Shown: in pieces, positions 1 to 10,108 of the stretch | Layout of the letters: each line of letters begins with the position of its first letter | How positions within the stretch are numbered: the stretch's first letter is position 1 | NCBI RefSeq assembly: GCF_018390695.1 | Contig: NZ_JAHBGF010000036.1 | Coordinates: 558,001 to 622,000 of the forward strand | Length of the DNA: 64,000 nucleotides | Direction of reading: 5' to 3' | Source of the DNA: Ancylobacter sonchi | Lineage (GTDB): Bacteria; Pseudomonadota; Alphaproteobacteria; Rhizobiales; Xanthobacteraceae | Made by a program: the position numbers and the translations under genes | Notes under the pieces: generated by a model | The model's input: only the letters and a program-made list of their open reading frames with translations | What the model was told of the DNA's origin: nothing | Databases searched by the model: none

Positions 1-1
1 G

Positions 2-652
2 ATCGTGCAGGTCGCCCGCCGGGCGGCGGAAGCCGATATCGGCCGCGTGGTGGTCGCCGTGGATGACGAGGCGGTATTCGGCGCGGTCACCGCCGCCGGC
101 TTCGAGGCGGTGATGACCCGCGCCGACCACCCCTCCGGCTCCGACCGCATCTTCGAGGCGCTGGAGCGCGTCGACCCGCAGGGCCGCGCGCGCTACGTGG
201 TGAACGTGCAGGGCGACCTGCCGACCATCGAGCCGGACACGGTGCGCGCCGCCCTCGCCCCGCTCGCCGATACCAGCGTCGACATCGCCACGCTGTGCGT
301 CGAGATCGTCCGCGCGGAAGAGCGCACCAATCCGAACGTGGTGAAGGTGGTCGGCTCGCCCTTGTCGTACAGCCGCCTGCGCGCGCTGTACTTCACCCGC
401 GCCACCGCCCCCCATGGCGACGGGCCGCTCTATCACCATATCGGGCTCTACGCCTATAAGCGCGCGGCGCTGGAACGCTTCGTGGCACTGCCCCCGTCCC
501 CGCTGGAGCAGCGCGAGAAGCTGGAACAGCTGCGGGCGCTCGAAGCCGGCATGCGCATCGATGTCGAGATCGTCGCCTCGGTGCCGCTCGGCGTCGACAC
601 GCCGGAAGACCTCGAGCGCGCGCGCCACATGCTGGCGGCCGCATCCGCCTGA
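2..652 (+). CDS. kdsB: 3-deoxy-manno-octulosonate cytidylyltransferase, 5' end cut off by the window
   Basis: KdsB activates Kdo with CTP to give CMP-Kdo, the sugar donor for the lipopolysaccharide inner core, in the cytoplasm. The visible 215 or so residues carry the nucleotide-sugar transferase signature [11 protein letters not shown] and the substrate-loop pattern [16 protein letters not shown]. The family is about 245 residues long, so roughly the first 30, including the RxxSTRLPGKPL CTP loop, lie before the window. The reading frame is open to base 2, so the GTG at base 5 is internal rather than the real start. kdsA follows 82 bases later on the same strand, consistent with a Kdo operon. 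Confidence 0.93.
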   Translation: MVQVARRAAEADIGRVVVAVDDEAVFGAVTAAGFEAVMTRADHPSGSDRIFEALERVDPQGRARYVVNVQGDLPTIEPDTVRAALAPLADTSVDIATLCVEIVRAEERTNPNVVKVVGSPLSYSRLRALYFTRATAPHGDGPLYHHIGLYAYKRAALERFVALPPSPLEQREKLEQLRALEAGMRIDVEIVASVPLGVDTPEDLERARHMLAAASA

Positions 653-734
653 CGACGGCAAGGCCGCGAGTGCCGAACAGAGTGCCGAACAGCCAGAATG
701 CCGAAGGCGCACCCTTCGGCCAGGAGTTCACGAC

Positions 735-1586
735 GTGAGCATCGAACCGACCACCAACGCCACCATCCAGGTCGGCTCCGGCGACCGGCAGGTCACCTTC
801 GCCAACAAGGCCCCGCTGGCGCTGATTGCCGGCCCCTGCCAGATGGAGAGCCGCGACCACGCCTTCATGATGGCCGAGCGGCTGACCGGGATCTGCGACA
901 AGGCCGGCATCCGCTTCGTCTACAAGTCGTCCTTCGACAAGGCGAACCGCACCTCGCTGTCCGGCAAGCGCGGCATCGGGCTGGACAAGGCGATGGAGGT
1001 GTTCGCGGAGTTGAAGCAGCAGTTCGGCTTCCCGGTGCTCACCGACGTCCACACCGAGGAACAGTGCGCGCTGGTCGCGCCGGTGGTCGACGTGCTGCAG
1101 ATCCCCGCCTTCCTCTCGCGCCAGACTGATCTGCTGATCGCCGCGGCGAAGACCGGGCGGGCGATCAATGTGAAGAAGGGTCAGTTCCTCGCCCCCTGGG
1201 ACATGCGCAACGTGCTGGCCAAGATCGCCGAGAGCGGCAATCCGAACACGCTGCTGTGCGAGCGCGGCACCAGCTTCGGCTACAACACGCTGGTCTCCGA
1301 CATGCGCTCGCTGCCGATCATGGCCGATCTCGGCGCGCCGGTGATCTTCGACGCCACCCATTCGGTGCAGCAGCCGGGCGGCCAGGGCGGCTCCTCCGGC
1401 GGCCAGCGCGAATATGTCGAGACGCTGGCGCGCGCCGCGGTCGCCATCGGCGTTGCCGGGGTGTTCATCGAGACCCATGAGGATCCGGATCACGCGCCGT
1501 CGGACGGCCCCAACATGATCCAGATCGACAACATGCCGGCGCTGATCGCCCGGCTGCAGGCCTTCGACGCCGTCGCCAAATCCTGA
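735..1586 (+). CDS. kdsA: 2-dehydro-3-deoxyphosphooctonate aldolase (Kdo-8-phosphate synthase)
   Basis: KdsA condenses phosphoenolpyruvate with arabinose-5-phosphate to Kdo-8-phosphate. The 283-residue product has the family blocks [24 protein letters not shown] and [20 protein letters not shown]. Cys35 in IAGPCQMES is the position that binds metal in the metal-dependent class of the family (the metal-free class has Asn there), so I infer a metal-dependent enzyme. The GTG start at 735 is chosen because AGGAG lies at 722-726 and the protein then matches family length; the frame is open well upstream, inside kdsB. It sits 82 bases after kdsB and is probably co-transcribed with it. Confidence 0.95.
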   Translation: MSIEPTTNATIQVGSGDRQVTFANKAPLALIAGPCQMESRDHAFMMAERLTGICDKAGIRFVYKSSFDKANRTSLSGKRGIGLDKAMEVFAELKQQFGFPVLTDVHTEEQCALVAPVVDVLQIPAFLSRQTDLLIAAAKTGRAINVKKGQFLAPWDMRNVLAKIAESGNPNTLLCERGTSFGYNTLVSDMRSLPIMADLGAPVIFDATHSVQQPGGQGGSSGGQREYVETLARAAVAIGVAGVFIETHEDPDHAPSDGPNMIQIDNMPALIARLQAFDAVAKS

Positions 1587-1616
1587 CGACGGCGCCTAGT
1601 GCCTGAACGGCGAGGA

Positions 1617-2054
1617 TCAATCCTCGCCGGGGTCGCCGACGAGGCCGGCCGCCGCGATGCCGGCCAGTGCCGCCGCCTCGTCATTGTCCGAGGTGTCGCC
1701 GGAAATGCCGACGACGCCGACCAGCGCGCCGGCCGCATCGCGGATCAGCACGCCGCCCGGCACCGGGACCAGCGCGCCCTCGGCCACATGCGTCACCGAG
1801 GCGATGAAGAAGGGCTGCTCCTTGGCGCGCTTGAACAGCGAGCGCGAGCCGAGGCCGAGCGAGAGCGCGCCATAAGCCTTGCCATGCGCCACCCCGGCCC
1901 GCTTCAGGCTGGTGCCGTCCTCCGACGCCGCCGCCTTCAGCGCCCCGCGCGCATCGAGCACGACGACGGACATCGGCTTGAAATTGCCCTTGCGGCAATG
2001 GTCGAGCGCCGTGGCGACGATGGTCTGGGCGGCAGCGAGGGTCAGTTCGGTCAT
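1617..2054 (-). CDS. GlcG/HbpS-family heme-binding-like protein (DUF336)
   Basis: This 145-residue protein belongs to the GlcG/HbpS fold: it has the conserved VVVLDARGALKAAASEDGTS segment and the late PVPGGVLIRDAAGALVGVVGISG block. Family members are small cytosolic or exported proteins, some binding heme, others linked to glycolate or diol use; the substrate here is unknown. There is no signal peptide. The ATG at 2054 is preceded on its strand by GAAGG at good spacing; the open frame upstream runs into the neighbouring terminator and is not counted. It is convergent with kdsA with only 30 bases between them. Confidence 0.8.
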   Translation of the reverse strand: MTELTLAAAQTIVATALDHCRKGNFKPMSVVVLDARGALKAAASEDGTSLKRAGVAHGKAYGALSLGLGSRSLFKRAKEQPFFIASVTHVAEGALVPVPGGVLIRDAAGALVGVVGISGDTSDNDEAAALAGIAAAGLVGDPGED

Positions 2055-2135
2055 GGACGCACCTTCATCGGAGGTTTCAGCCGGAAAATCGGACGCCTCC
2101 GATAGGCCCGCTCGCCGCGCCGCCGTCAAGCCGGC

Positions 2136-2179
2136 CGAAAAGCACGAAAGCCCGGCCAGGGCCAGGCTTTCGCTTTTCG
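2136..2179 (-). terminator. Long hairpin after the BA14K gene
   Basis: Two arms of about 20 bases (2136-2157 and 2158-2179) pair almost without interruption; each carries the CGAAAAGC and GAAAGCC blocks or their complements. It starts 15 bases past the stop codon of the minus-strand BA14K gene, so it most likely ends that transcript. There is only a short internal T run, not a clean tail. Confidence 0.6.
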
Positions 2180-2193
2180 AATGCGGGACGGCG

Positions 2194-2697
2194 TCAGTAG
2201 GGCGAGACGCACTGCTGGCGCGGACCGTTATAGGGCTGGAAGGTGTTGTCCGAGACCCGATAGGAGCGGTACTGGCTCGCGCACCACTGCACATGCGCGT
2301 TGCCACCGCCGCCGTAGCTCGGCTGGGCGGCAATGGCACCGCCGATCAAAGCACCGGTGGCGAAGGCGGCAGCGGGGAACCACCAGCCATTGTAGCTGCG
2401 GTAGCCGGGCCGATAGTAATTATAGCCGCGATGACCGTTGTAATAGTGTCGACCGCCCCTGTTGTAGTATCCACGCGACGCCCCAGCGTAATGACGCGAC
2501 TGGTAATTCGGCCGGGGCCCGACGCCGGGACGCGGCCCCATATTGGGACGTGGGCGCGGCTGGTATTGCACCTGCTCGATTTGCTGAGCCGGGGCCTGTA
2601 GGCCACTCGGGTTCCATGGCACGGCCGCAGCGGGAACAATGCCGGCGCTGGCAAAGGCGGCGATCGCCGCAACAGCGAATGAAATCTTCTTCATCAT
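2194..2697 (-). CDS. BA14K-like exported protein
   Basis: The 167-residue product starts with a signal peptide (about residues 1-25, ending near AAA), continues with a low-complexity Arg/Tyr/Asn/Gly-rich region, has a hydrophobic Ala/Gly stretch ([16 protein letters not shown]) and ends with the BA14K signature [19 protein letters not shown] followed by a Cys. BA14K proteins were first described as Brucella immunoreactive, lectin-like envelope proteins and are nearly confined to Hyphomicrobiales. Two adjacent ATG codons at 2697 and 2694 are both possible; AGGAG lies just upstream. It stands alone between two terminators, so it is likely a single-gene transcript. Confidence 0.85.
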   Translation of the reverse strand: MMKKISFAVAAIAAFASAGIVPAAAVPWNPSGLQAPAQQIEQVQYQPRPRPNMGPRPGVGPRPNYQSRHYAGASRGYYNRGGRHYYNGHRGYNYYRPGYRSYNGWWFPAAAFATGALIGGAIAAQPSYGGGGNAHVQWCASQYRSYRVSDNTFQPYNGPRQQCVSPY

Positions 2698-2837
2698 CGG
2701 ATTACTCCTGCTATGCCACTCCTGCTACGAACTTTACTTGACACGCATGAATGCATGCCTGAACAGATTCGTCAGCATTTCGTCAGCATTCGGATAAACA
2801 AGTGAATGCCTGTTTTGTTCCGCTTTCCGATGACCAA

Positions 2838-2871
2838 TAAAAAACCGGCTCACCCTTTCGGGGAGCCGGCT
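2838..2871 (-). terminator. Rho-independent terminator of the amino-acid binding protein gene
   Basis: On the minus strand a CCGGCTC/GAGCCGG stem (2845-2851 with 2863-2869) is followed by a run of T (2838-2844). It lies 26 bases after the stop of the minus-strand gene that ends at 2897. This is a classic intrinsic terminator. Confidence 0.9.
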
Positions 2872-2896
2872 CTCGTCTTTGGCGATGCTGTCGCGC

Positions 2897-3910
2897 TCAG
2901 CGGATCGGCGGCGCGTACTGGATGCCGCCCTGGCTCCACAACTGGTTGATGCCACGGGGAATGCCGAGCTTGGAGCCGGTGCCCACATTGCGCTCGAACA
3001 CTTCGCCGTAATTGCCGACCGCTTTCACGATCTGCACCGCCCAGTCCTTGGAGAGACCGAGATCCGCGCCATAGGTACCGTCGGCGCCGACGAAGCGCTT
3101 CACGTCCGGCTTCTGCGAGGCCAGCGCCTTGTCGAGCGTGGCGGTGCCGATGCCGAGTTCCTCGGCATTGACCAGCGCGTAGAAGCTCCACTTCACCACG
3201 TTCAGCCACACGTCGTCGCCCTGGCGCACCACCGGGCCGAGCGGCTCCTTGGAGATGACGTCGGGCAGCACGATGCTGTCGGCCGGCTTGGCGAGCTTGA
3301 GGCGCAGCGCGTAGAGCTGCGACACGTCGGTCGTCAGCACGTCGCACTTGCCCTCGTCATAGGCCTTGACCAGTTCGTCGACGCCCGGCTGCTGGATCAG
3401 CTCCAGCTTCATGTTGTTCTGCTGGAAATAGTCCTGCGCATTGAGCGCGCTGGTCGTGCCGGCCTGGGTGCAGACCTTGGAACCGTCGAGCTCCAGCGCG
3501 CTGGTCTTGTTCGCCGCCGCCGGGATCATGAAGCCCTGGCCGTCATAATAGGACACCGCGGCGAACAAGAGCTTCAGCCCCGCCTCGCGCGACATGGTCC
3601 AGGTGGAGTTGCGCACGAGGACGTCGACTTCGCCCTTGGACAGGGCGGGGAAGCGCGCCTCCGCCGAGAGCGGGACATACTCGACCTTGGCGGGATCGTT
3701 GAAGATGGCGGCGGCGATGCCCTTGCACAGATCGACGTCGAAGCCGCTCCACGTGCCGTCCGCGCCCTTGGCCGAGAAGCCGGCGAGCCCCTGATTGACG
3801 CCGCATTTCAGCGTGCCGCGCGCCTTGACGTCGGCGAGCGTGTCGGCCTGCGCGACCCCGGTCGCGAACAGGACGCCGGCAGCCGCCAGCGCCATTCCCA
3901 GATGTTTCAT
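2897..3910 (-). CDS. General L-amino-acid ABC transporter periplasmic binding protein (AapJ/BztA type)
   Basis: The 337-residue product has a signal peptide (about 1-22, ending in VAQA) and a family 3 solute-binding domain starting DTLADVKARGTLKCGVNQGL and ending with the subfamily tail GINQLWSQGGIQYAPPIR. AapJ and BztA proteins deliver a broad range of polar amino acids to an AapQMP-type permease. No permease or ATPase gene follows; a terminator does. The ATG at 3910 has a G-rich ribosome site upstream (GGGGGAAC). The L,D-transpeptidase gene ends 37 bases before it on the same strand, so the two may share a transcript. Confidence 0.9.
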   Translation of the reverse strand: MKHLGMALAAAGVLFATGVAQADTLADVKARGTLKCGVNQGLAGFSAKGADGTWSGFDVDLCKGIAAAIFNDPAKVEYVPLSAEARFPALSKGEVDVLVRNSTWTMSREAGLKLLFAAVSYYDGQGFMIPAAANKTSALELDGSKVCTQAGTTSALNAQDYFQQNNMKLELIQQPGVDELVKAYDEGKCDVLTTDVSQLYALRLKLAKPADSIVLPDVISKEPLGPVVRQGDDVWLNVVKWSFYALVNAEELGIGTATLDKALASQKPDVKRFVGADGTYGADLGLSKDWAVQIVKAVGNYGEVFERNVGTGSKLGIPRGINQLWSQGGIQYAPPIR

Positions 3911-3947
3911 GCGTTCCCCCTGCGGCCCCTGCCGCATGTCGCCTTGT

Positions 3948-4571
3948 TCAGAGAGCCGGCGTCTGCCGAATGATGACCTTGGTGCCGACCGGCACGCGGT
4001 TGAACAGGTCCTGCACGTCGCTGTTCACCAGCCGGAAGCAGCCGGAGGAGACGGCATAGCCGATGGTCTGCGGCTGGTTGGTGCCGTGGATGCGGTAGAC
4101 GGTCTGGCCGAGATACAGCGCCGCGGCGCCCATCGGGTTGCCGGGCCCGCCCGCCATGAAGCGCGGCAGGTAGGGCTGGCGCTGGATCATCTCCGGCGGC
4201 GGCGTCCAGTCCGGCCACTCGGCCTTGCGCGAGATCTTCTGCAGGCCCGACCACTGGAAGCCGTCGCGGCCGACGCCGATGCCGTAGCGCATCGCCCGGT
4301 TGTCGCCGAGCACCAGATAGAGGAAGCGCTCATCGGTGTGGATGATCAGCGTGCCCGGCGGCTCGTTGGTGCGGAAATACACCGGCTGCCGGCGGAAGGT
4401 CGGATCGAGCTGTTCCTCGTCCGGCGTCGGCACGCGGCCGGGCTCCTCCTGCACGTCCAGCAGCATGCTGTTGAGCCCGGCGGGCGGGCGGGCCTGGGCC
4501 TGCGCCTCGCTGGCGACTCCACCCGACACGGCGGCGGCAAAGGCCAGCGCGCCAACAATGCTCCAACGCAT
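3948..4571 (-). CDS. L,D-transpeptidase (YkuD domain), exported
   Basis: The 207-residue product starts with a signal peptide (about 1-26) and carries the YkuD catalytic motif: HGTNQPQTIGYAVSSGCFRL holds the His and the nucleophilic Cys. Such enzymes make 3-3 cross-links in peptidoglycan or anchor outer-membrane proteins to it in the periplasm; which of these applies here cannot be told. The ATG at 4571 has GGAGG about seven bases upstream. The sequence ATGGTTAA at 4686-4693, TTAACCAT on the gene's strand, resembles a CtrA half-site about 115 bases before the start. The amino-acid binding protein gene follows after 37 bases. Confidence 0.9.
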   Translation of the reverse strand: MRWSIVGALAFAAAVSGGVASEAQAQARPPAGLNSMLLDVQEEPGRVPTPDEEQLDPTFRRQPVYFRTNEPPGTLIIHTDERFLYLVLGDNRAMRYGIGVGRDGFQWSGLQKISRKAEWPDWTPPPEMIQRQPYLPRFMAGGPGNPMGAAALYLGQTVYRIHGTNQPQTIGYAVSSGCFRLVNSDVQDLFNRVPVGTKVIIRQTPAL

Positions 4572-4761
4572 ACTTAAATCCCCTCCTCAGATCGCCGCAT
4601 CCCGCTAGAGGGGGACGTTCGGCACGAGTCACGGTCGCTCCCGGATACCGATCGAAGGGATTTATTCACCACAAGTCAATGACGGATGGTTAATGCCTCG
4701 CCGCGGCAACACCGGGATGTGATGGCCTGCCCGCGCCGCGATGTCGCGGGCGGTGGTCAAG

Positions 4762-4803
4762 AAAAAAGGGAGCGCGTCCTCGCGGGAGAGAGGGCGCGCT
4801 CCC
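4762..4803 (-). terminator. Rho-independent terminator of the xylAB transcript
   Basis: On the minus strand a nine-base-pair stem GGGAGCGCG/CGCGCTCCC (4768-4776 with 4795-4803) is followed by six T (4762-4767). It begins 40 bases past the xylA stop codon. Confidence 0.92.
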
Positions 4804-4842
4804 TTTGCATGCCCGGGCGCGGCCGGGCATGGAGGAACCGTC

Positions 4843-6168
4843 TCAGCGCAGATAGCTGACCGCCAGCGCCTCCAGCCGCTCCTGGCGGCCGGAACGCGGC
4901 TGCGGGTCGAGCGCGTCGGCCTCCACCCGCGCCGCAATGGCGTCGAGCGAGGAGCCGGGGGCGAGCATCGACTTCGCCGCCGGCGACTGCCAGCCGGCAT
5001 AGCGCTCGTCGACCGCCTTCTTCAGCGCGCCGTCCTCCACCATGTCGGCGGCGATCAGCAGGGCGCGGGCGCACACATCCATCGCCGACGCATGGGCGAG
5101 GACGAGGTCCTCCGGATCGATCGACTGGCGTCGGATCTTGGCGTCGAAATTGGTGCCGCCGGTGGTGTAGCCGCCCGCCTTCAGGATCTCGTACATGGCG
5201 AGCGCGGTGTCCTCGACATTGGTCGGGAACTGGTCGGTGTCCCAGCCGGACTGCGCGTCGCCCTTGTTCATGTCGATCGAGCCGAACACGCCGAGCGCCG
5301 CCGCCATGGCGATCTCGTGCTCGAAGCTGTGGCCGGCGAGCGTGGCGTGGTTGGCCTCGAGATTGAGCTTCACCTCCTTCTCGAGACCGGCGCGGCAGAG
5401 CAGGCCGTACACCGTGCCGACGTCGAAGTCGTACTGGTGCTTGGTCGGCTCCTGCGGCTTCGGCTCGATCAGGATGGTGCCCTTGAAGCCGATCTTGTGC
5501 TTGTGCTCGACTACCAGGTTGAGGAAGCGGCCCATATGGTCGAGCTCGCTCTTGAGATCCGTGTTGAGCAGGGTCTCGTAGCCCTCGCGGCCACCCCACA
5601 GCACGTAGTTCTCGCCGCCGAGTTCATGGGTGACTTCCAGCACGTTCTTCACCTGCGCGGCGGCATAGGCGAACACGTCCGGATCCGGATTGGTGGCGGC
5701 GCCCGCCATGAAGCGGCGGTTGGAGAACAGGTTCGCCGTGCCCCACAAGAGCTTCACCTTCGACGTCTCCATCTTCTTGGCGAAGATGTCGGCGATGGCG
5801 CGGACATTGGCGTTCGATTCCTTCAGGCTCTTGCCCTCGGGAGCGATGTCGCGGTCGTGGAAGGCGAAATACGGCACGTCGAGCAGGCGGAACAGCTCGA
5901 AGGCGACGTCGGCCTTGGCGCGGGCGAGGTCCATCTCGTCGGCGCCGTGCATCCACGGGCGCAGGAAGGTCTCGCCGCCGAAGGGATCGCCGCCCGGCCA
6001 GGTGAAGCTGTGCCAATAGGCCACCGCGAAGCGCAGATGGTCCTCCATCCGCTTGCCGAGCACGACGCGGTCCTTGTCGTACCAGCGGAAGGCGAACGGA
6101 TTCCGGCTCTCCGGCCCTTCATAGGCCAGCGGCGCGGCGAGCTCGAAGAAGCGAGCGGGGGCATTCAT
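4843..6168 (-). CDS. xylA: Xylose isomerase
   Basis: XylA converts D-xylose to D-xylulose in the cytosol. The 441-residue product is a class II isomerase by length. It has the catalytic FAFHDRDI block (His104, Asp107) and the metal-site stretch [17 protein letters not shown]. The ATG at 6168 overlaps the stop codon of xylB by four bases (ATGA), so the two genes are translationally coupled. xylB and the LacI-type regulator gene lie upstream on the same strand, and the xylose transporter genes are divergent from these. A strong terminator follows. Confidence 0.97.
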   Translation of the reverse strand: MNAPARFFELAAPLAYEGPESRNPFAFRWYDKDRVVLGKRMEDHLRFAVAYWHSFTWPGGDPFGGETFLRPWMHGADEMDLARAKADVAFELFRLLDVPYFAFHDRDIAPEGKSLKESNANVRAIADIFAKKMETSKVKLLWGTANLFSNRRFMAGAATNPDPDVFAYAAAQVKNVLEVTHELGGENYVLWGGREGYETLLNTDLKSELDHMGRFLNLVVEHKHKIGFKGTILIEPKPQEPTKHQYDFDVGTVYGLLCRAGLEKEVKLNLEANHATLAGHSFEHEIAMAAALGVFGSIDMNKGDAQSGWDTDQFPTNVEDTALAMYEILKAGGYTTGGTNFDAKIRRQSIDPEDLVLAHASAMDVCARALLIAADMVEDGALKKAVDERYAGWQSPAAKSMLAPGSSLDAIAARVEADALDPQPRSGRQERLEALAVSYLR

Positions 6169-7622
6169 GAGGTGACTCCCTTCAATGCGGGGTACAGCGC
6201 GCGGTAGCGGGCATGCTTTTCCGCATAGGCTTGTTGAAGCGCCGGGGTCGGCGCGATGGTCTCGATGCGGCGCGGCGGCAGGCAGATGGCGGTCGGGCTC
6301 TCGCCGGTCGCCGCCATGCGCGCCAGCCGGGCGGCGCCGAACGCCCCGCCCCGCTCGCCGTCCTCGATGCGGTTGATCGGCAGGCCGAGCACGTTGGCGA
6401 TGACCGCGGTCCAGTAGCGCGAGCGCGAGCCGCCGCCGATGATGTCGGCACTGGACAGCGTGGTGCCGGCGGCGTTCAGCGCGTCGAGGCAGTCCTTGAA
6501 CGCGAAGGCGACGCCTTCGAGCACCGCCTGCGTCAGCGTCTCGCGCGAGGTCTCATGGTCGAGGCCGATGAAGGCGCCGCGAATGGTGGTGTCGTTGTGC
6601 GGGGTGCGCTCGCCGGAAAGGTAAGGCAGGAAAACCGCCCGCGACGGCGCGGCCGGCGCGTCGCCGAGCGGCTTCAGGAGGTCGCCGGGCGAGATGCCCT
6701 CGGTCTGCGCCCACCAGCCGAGCGCCGAGGCGGCCGAGAGGATCACCCCCATCTGGTGCCAGGTGGCGGGGATGGCGTGGCAGAAGGCGTGCACGCTCGA
6801 CTGCGGGTTCGGCGCGAAGCGGTCGGTGGTCGCCCACAGCACGCCGGAGGTGCCGAGCGAGACGAAGGCGTCGCCGGCATGGATGGCGCCGAGGCCGATG
6901 GCGCCGGCGGCATTGTCGCCCGCCCCGCCCGCCAGCACCGGCGGCGTCGCCATGCCCCAGCGGGCGGCGAGCTCCGGCTTGATGCGGGCCGCGACTTCGC
7001 TGCCCTCGACAAGGCGTGGCATGTGCGAGCGGTCGAGGCCGGTGGCGGCCAGCGCCGCGTCCGACCAGTCGCGCTTGCCGACGTCGAGCCACAGCGTGCC
7101 GGAGGCGTCGGACATCTCCTCGACCATCTCGCCGGTCAGGCGATAGCCGACATAGGCCTTGGGCAGCAGCACCTTGGCGGTGCGGGCGAAGATGTCCGGC
7201 TCGTGCTTGCGCACCCAGATCAGCTTCGGCGCGGTGAAGCCGGGAAAGGCGAGGTTGCCGGTCACCTGGTGCAGGCTCGGGAAGGCGGCCTCAAGCTCCA
7301 CGCACTCGGCGGCCGAGCGGCCGTCGTTCCACAGGATCGCCGGCCGCAGCACCGCGCCGGAGGCGTCGAGCAGCACCGCACCGTGCATCTGGCCGGACAG
7401 GCCGATGCCCGTCACCGCCGCCAGTTCCGCCGGTCGCGCCGCCTTGAGCTGGTCGAGGCTGGCGAGCGTCGCCTGCCACCAGTCCTCGGGGTTCTGCTCG
7501 CTGTGCCCCGGTTGCGGCCGGGACACCGACAGCGGCACTTCGGCAGTGGCCAGCACCGCCTGGGTCTCGTCGACGAGCACCGCCTTGATGGCGGACGTGC
7601 CTATATCGAGGCCGACAAACAT
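6165..7622 (-). CDS. xylB: Xylulokinase
   Basis: XylB phosphorylates D-xylulose to xylulose-5-phosphate, which enters the pentose phosphate pathway. The 485-residue FGGY-family kinase shows the N-terminal phosphate-binding block [14 protein letters not shown], the substrate motif [13 protein letters not shown] typical of xylulokinases and the catalytic region [16 protein letters not shown]. The gene starts 54 bases after the LacI-type regulator gene and overlaps xylA by four bases, so regulator, kinase and isomerase may be one transcript. Confidence 0.96.
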   Translation of the reverse strand: MFVGLDIGTSAIKAVLVDETQAVLATAEVPLSVSRPQPGHSEQNPEDWWQATLASLDQLKAARPAELAAVTGIGLSGQMHGAVLLDASGAVLRPAILWNDGRSAAECVELEAAFPSLHQVTGNLAFPGFTAPKLIWVRKHEPDIFARTAKVLLPKAYVGYRLTGEMVEEMSDASGTLWLDVGKRDWSDAALAATGLDRSHMPRLVEGSEVAARIKPELAARWGMATPPVLAGGAGDNAAGAIGLGAIHAGDAFVSLGTSGVLWATTDRFAPNPQSSVHAFCHAIPATWHQMGVILSAASALGWWAQTEGISPGDLLKPLGDAPAAPSRAVFLPYLSGERTPHNDTTIRGAFIGLDHETSRETLTQAVLEGVAFAFKDCLDALNAAGTTLSSADIIGGGSRSRYWTAVIANVLGLPINRIEDGERGGAFGAARLARMAATGESPTAICLPPRRIETIAPTPALQQAYAEKHARYRALYPALKGVTS

Positions 7623-7676
7623 GCCTCACTTCCTTTCATTCACCGTGATTCCACACCGCATTGGCGCAGTGGCGTA

Positions 7677-8714
7677 TCACGGCAGATTGTCCCGCACGAA
7701 GATGTCGATGCGGATGCGCTCCTGCTCGTCGAACAGCGGCTCGCCCGAGCAATGGGCGAGCAGCACCCGCGCCGCCGAGCGCGACTGGTGGCCGGCATCC
7801 TGGTTGATCACCGCGTCCATCACGCCGCGCAGCAGGAAGCGGCGGGTGTCGTCGGTGAGGTCGTGGCCGATGAAGATCCGCTCGCCGGCCTGCCCCGCCG
7901 CCGCCAGCGCGGCGGCGATGCCGCTATTGCCGGCGCCGACATTGTAGATGGCGACCAGGTCGGGCACGTCGCGCAGCATCTGCTCGACGATCGCCTGCGT
8001 CCGCACGTCCTCATCGAGGCTTTCCTGCGCCGCCAGCAGCTTCAGCCCCGGGTATTCGCCGGACAGCACCTGGGTGAAGCCGAATTGCCGCTCGGCGTGG
8101 TCGCGCAGCGCCGGCGTGCCGACGATCAGCCCGACTGACCCCTGCCGGCCGCCGGCGAAGCGGCCGATCAGCGTGCCGGCGGTGCGGCCAGCGGCGATGT
8201 TGTCGACGCCGACATAATGGCGGCGGTGTGAGGACGGCACGTCAGAGACCAGCGTCACCACCACCATGCCGGCGGCGGTGAGGTCGTCGATGGCCGAGCG
8301 CACCCGCGGATGGTCGAGCGCCACCACCGCCACGCCGTCATAGCGGCCGATCAGCGCCTCCAGCGTCGAGGCCAGCGCCTCCGGGGCGAAGACGTCGACG
8401 CGCAGGAGGTCGATGAAGGCGTTGTGGGTCGACAGCCATTCGGCGGTGTTGGTCACCTGCTCGGCGAGCTGGCGCATGAAGACGTTCGGCCCGGACGGCA
8501 GCACGAAGCAGAAGCGGTAGGTCTCGCCGCGCGCCAGCCGCGCCGCCGCGGCGTTCGGCCGGTAGCCGAGCCGGGCCACCACGTCACGCACCCGCTCCGC
8601 CGTGGCGCCGCGCACGCCGGCGCGCCCGTTCAGCACACGGTCGGCGGTGGCCAGCGACACGCCGGCCTCGCGGGCGACGTCCTGAAGGGTGATGCGTGAG
8701 GAAACTCTCGACAT
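7677..8714 (-). CDS. LacI-family transcriptional regulator, probable xylose repressor
   Basis: The 345-residue product has an N-terminal LacI helix-turn-helix (ITLQDVAREAGVSLATADR, about residues 8-26) with the hinge helix after it, then a periplasmic-binding-protein-like sugar domain to the end. LacI regulators bind DNA as dimers and leave it, or bind it, on sugar binding. Its place between xylBA and the divergent xylFHG makes D-xylose or a derivative the likely ligand; this is inferred from position only. It is not the AraC-type XylR of enterobacteria. The ATG at 8714 places the helix-turn-helix at the usual distance from the N-terminus. Confidence 0.85.
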   Translation of the reverse strand: MSRVSSRITLQDVAREAGVSLATADRVLNGRAGVRGATAERVRDVVARLGYRPNAAAARLARGETYRFCFVLPSGPNVFMRQLAEQVTNTAEWLSTHNAFIDLLRVDVFAPEALASTLEALIGRYDGVAVVALDHPRVRSAIDDLTAAGMVVVTLVSDVPSSHRRHYVGVDNIAAGRTAGTLIGRFAGGRQGSVGLIVGTPALRDHAERQFGFTQVLSGEYPGLKLLAAQESLDEDVRTQAIVEQMLRDVPDLVAIYNVGAGNSGIAAALAAAGQAGERIFIGHDLTDDTRRFLLRGVMDAVINQDAGHQSRSAARVLLAHCSGEPLFDEQERIRIDIFVRDNLP

Positions 8715-8994
8715 GGCGAAAGGTTGCCCTCAAAATCTGACGTACGCAACTCATGAATGAGATGTCCACCAATTAGACAACGAGCGAAACGTCGTGGTGG
8801 AATTGTTCTGTTGCGATGCGAAGGAGGCTCGACGAAGGCACCAAACCTGTGCAAAGTCGACTCCCGATTGCAGAGGAGGGAAAAACCCGTCATCCAATTT
8901 GAGGTTCGAACATCAAGAGAAAGAGGCCGCTGACGGCCCATCCCTCAAATCGGGCCCTGCACCCGATCACCACGCATCCTTTTGGGAGGAACGC
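8715..8994. promoter_or_regulatory. Divergent control region between the xylose regulator and xylF
   Basis: This 280-base gap holds the promoters of two divergent transcripts. It is richer in A and T than its surroundings. An inverted repeat CTCAT-GA-ATGAG lies at 8750-8761, 36 bases before the regulator start, and could be an operator, though it lacks the central CG usual in LacI-family sites. GGGAGGA at 8984-8990 is the xylF ribosome site. No small gene is convincing here. Confidence 0.5.
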
Positions 8995-10035
8995 ATGAAG
9001 TCCAAGCTTACCGTCACCGTGGCGGCCTTCGCGATGCTCGTCGCGACCGGCGCCGCCCGCGCCGCCGACACCGTCGTTGGCGTCTCCTGGTCGAACTTCC
9101 AGGAAGAGCGCTGGAAGACCGACGAGGCGGCGATCAAGAAGGCGCTCGCGGCCGCCGGCGCCAAGTACATCTCGGCGGACGCGCAGTCCTCCGCCTCCAA
9201 GCAGCTCTCCGACGTCGAGGCGCTGATCGCGCAGGGCGCCAATGTGCTGATCATCCTGGCCCAGGATTCCGACGCCATCGCCCCGGCCATCACCAAGGCG
9301 CAGAGCGAGGGCATCCCGGTCGTCGGCTATGACCGCCTGATCGAGAACCCCTACGCCTACTACATCACCTTCGACAACAAGGAGGTGGGTCGCCTGCAGG
9401 CCGCCGAGGTGCAGAAGATCAAGCCGAAGGGCAATTACCTCTTCATCAAGGGCTCGGCCTCCGATCCGAATGCCGACTTCCTGTTCTCCGGCCAGATGGA
9501 AGTGCTGAAGCCCGCCATCGACAAGGGCGACATCAAGAATGTCGGCGAGGCCTATACCGACTCGTGGCTGCCGGCCAACGCCCAGCGCAACACCGAGCAG
9601 ATGCTGACCGCCAACAACAACAAGGTCGACGCTGTCGTCGCCTCCAATGACGGCACCGCCGGCGGCGCCGTGGCCGCGCTCGCCGCCCAGGGCCTCGCCG
9701 GCACAGTGCCGGTCTCCGGCCAGGACGCCGACTTCGCCGCGCTGAACCGCGTCGCCCTCGGCACCCAGACCGTGTCGGTGTGGAAGGACTCGCGCGAGCT
9801 CGGCAAGCGCGCCGCGGAGATCGCCCTCGACCTCGCCAAGGGCACCGAGCCCGCCAAGGTCGCCGGCACCGCCACCTTCACCGGCGGCCCGAAGAAGGTG
9901 CCGATGAACTCCACCTTCCTGAAGCCGATCCCGATCACCAAGGACAATCTCGGCGTGATTATCGAGGCCGGCTGGGTGCCGAAGGCCACCGTGTGCCAGG
10001 GCGTGAAGGCCGGCACCGTCAAGGCCTGCAACTGA
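8995..10035 (+). CDS. xylF: D-xylose ABC transporter periplasmic binding protein
   Basis: XylF captures D-xylose in the periplasm and hands it to XylH. The 346-residue product has a signal peptide (about 1-23, ending in ARA) and a type 4 periplasmic sugar-binding fold; [18 protein letters not shown] near the mature N-terminus and [14 protein letters not shown] in the second lobe are typical of XylF. The ATG at 8995 is fixed by GGGAGGA five bases before it; the frame is open further upstream but has no ribosome site there. xylH follows after 73 bases. Confidence 0.95.
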   Translation: MKSKLTVTVAAFAMLVATGAARAADTVVGVSWSNFQEERWKTDEAAIKKALAAAGAKYISADAQSSASKQLSDVEALIAQGANVLIILAQDSDAIAPAITKAQSEGIPVVGYDRLIENPYAYYITFDNKEVGRLQAAEVQKIKPKGNYLFIKGSASDPNADFLFSGQMEVLKPAIDKGDIKNVGEAYTDSWLPANAQRNTEQMLTANNNKVDAVVASNDGTAGGAVAALAAQGLAGTVPVSGQDADFAALNRVALGTQTVSVWKDSRELGKRAAEIALDLAKGTEPAKVAGTATFTGGPKKVPMNSTFLKPIPITKDNLGVIIEAGWVPKATVCQGVKAGTVKACN

Positions 10036-10108
10036 TCGTCGTCCAACAACGCGGCGGGGCGCGAACCCCGCCGCCGCCCTTCAACGGGTCGGCTGAGGAG
10101 TACGCCCC

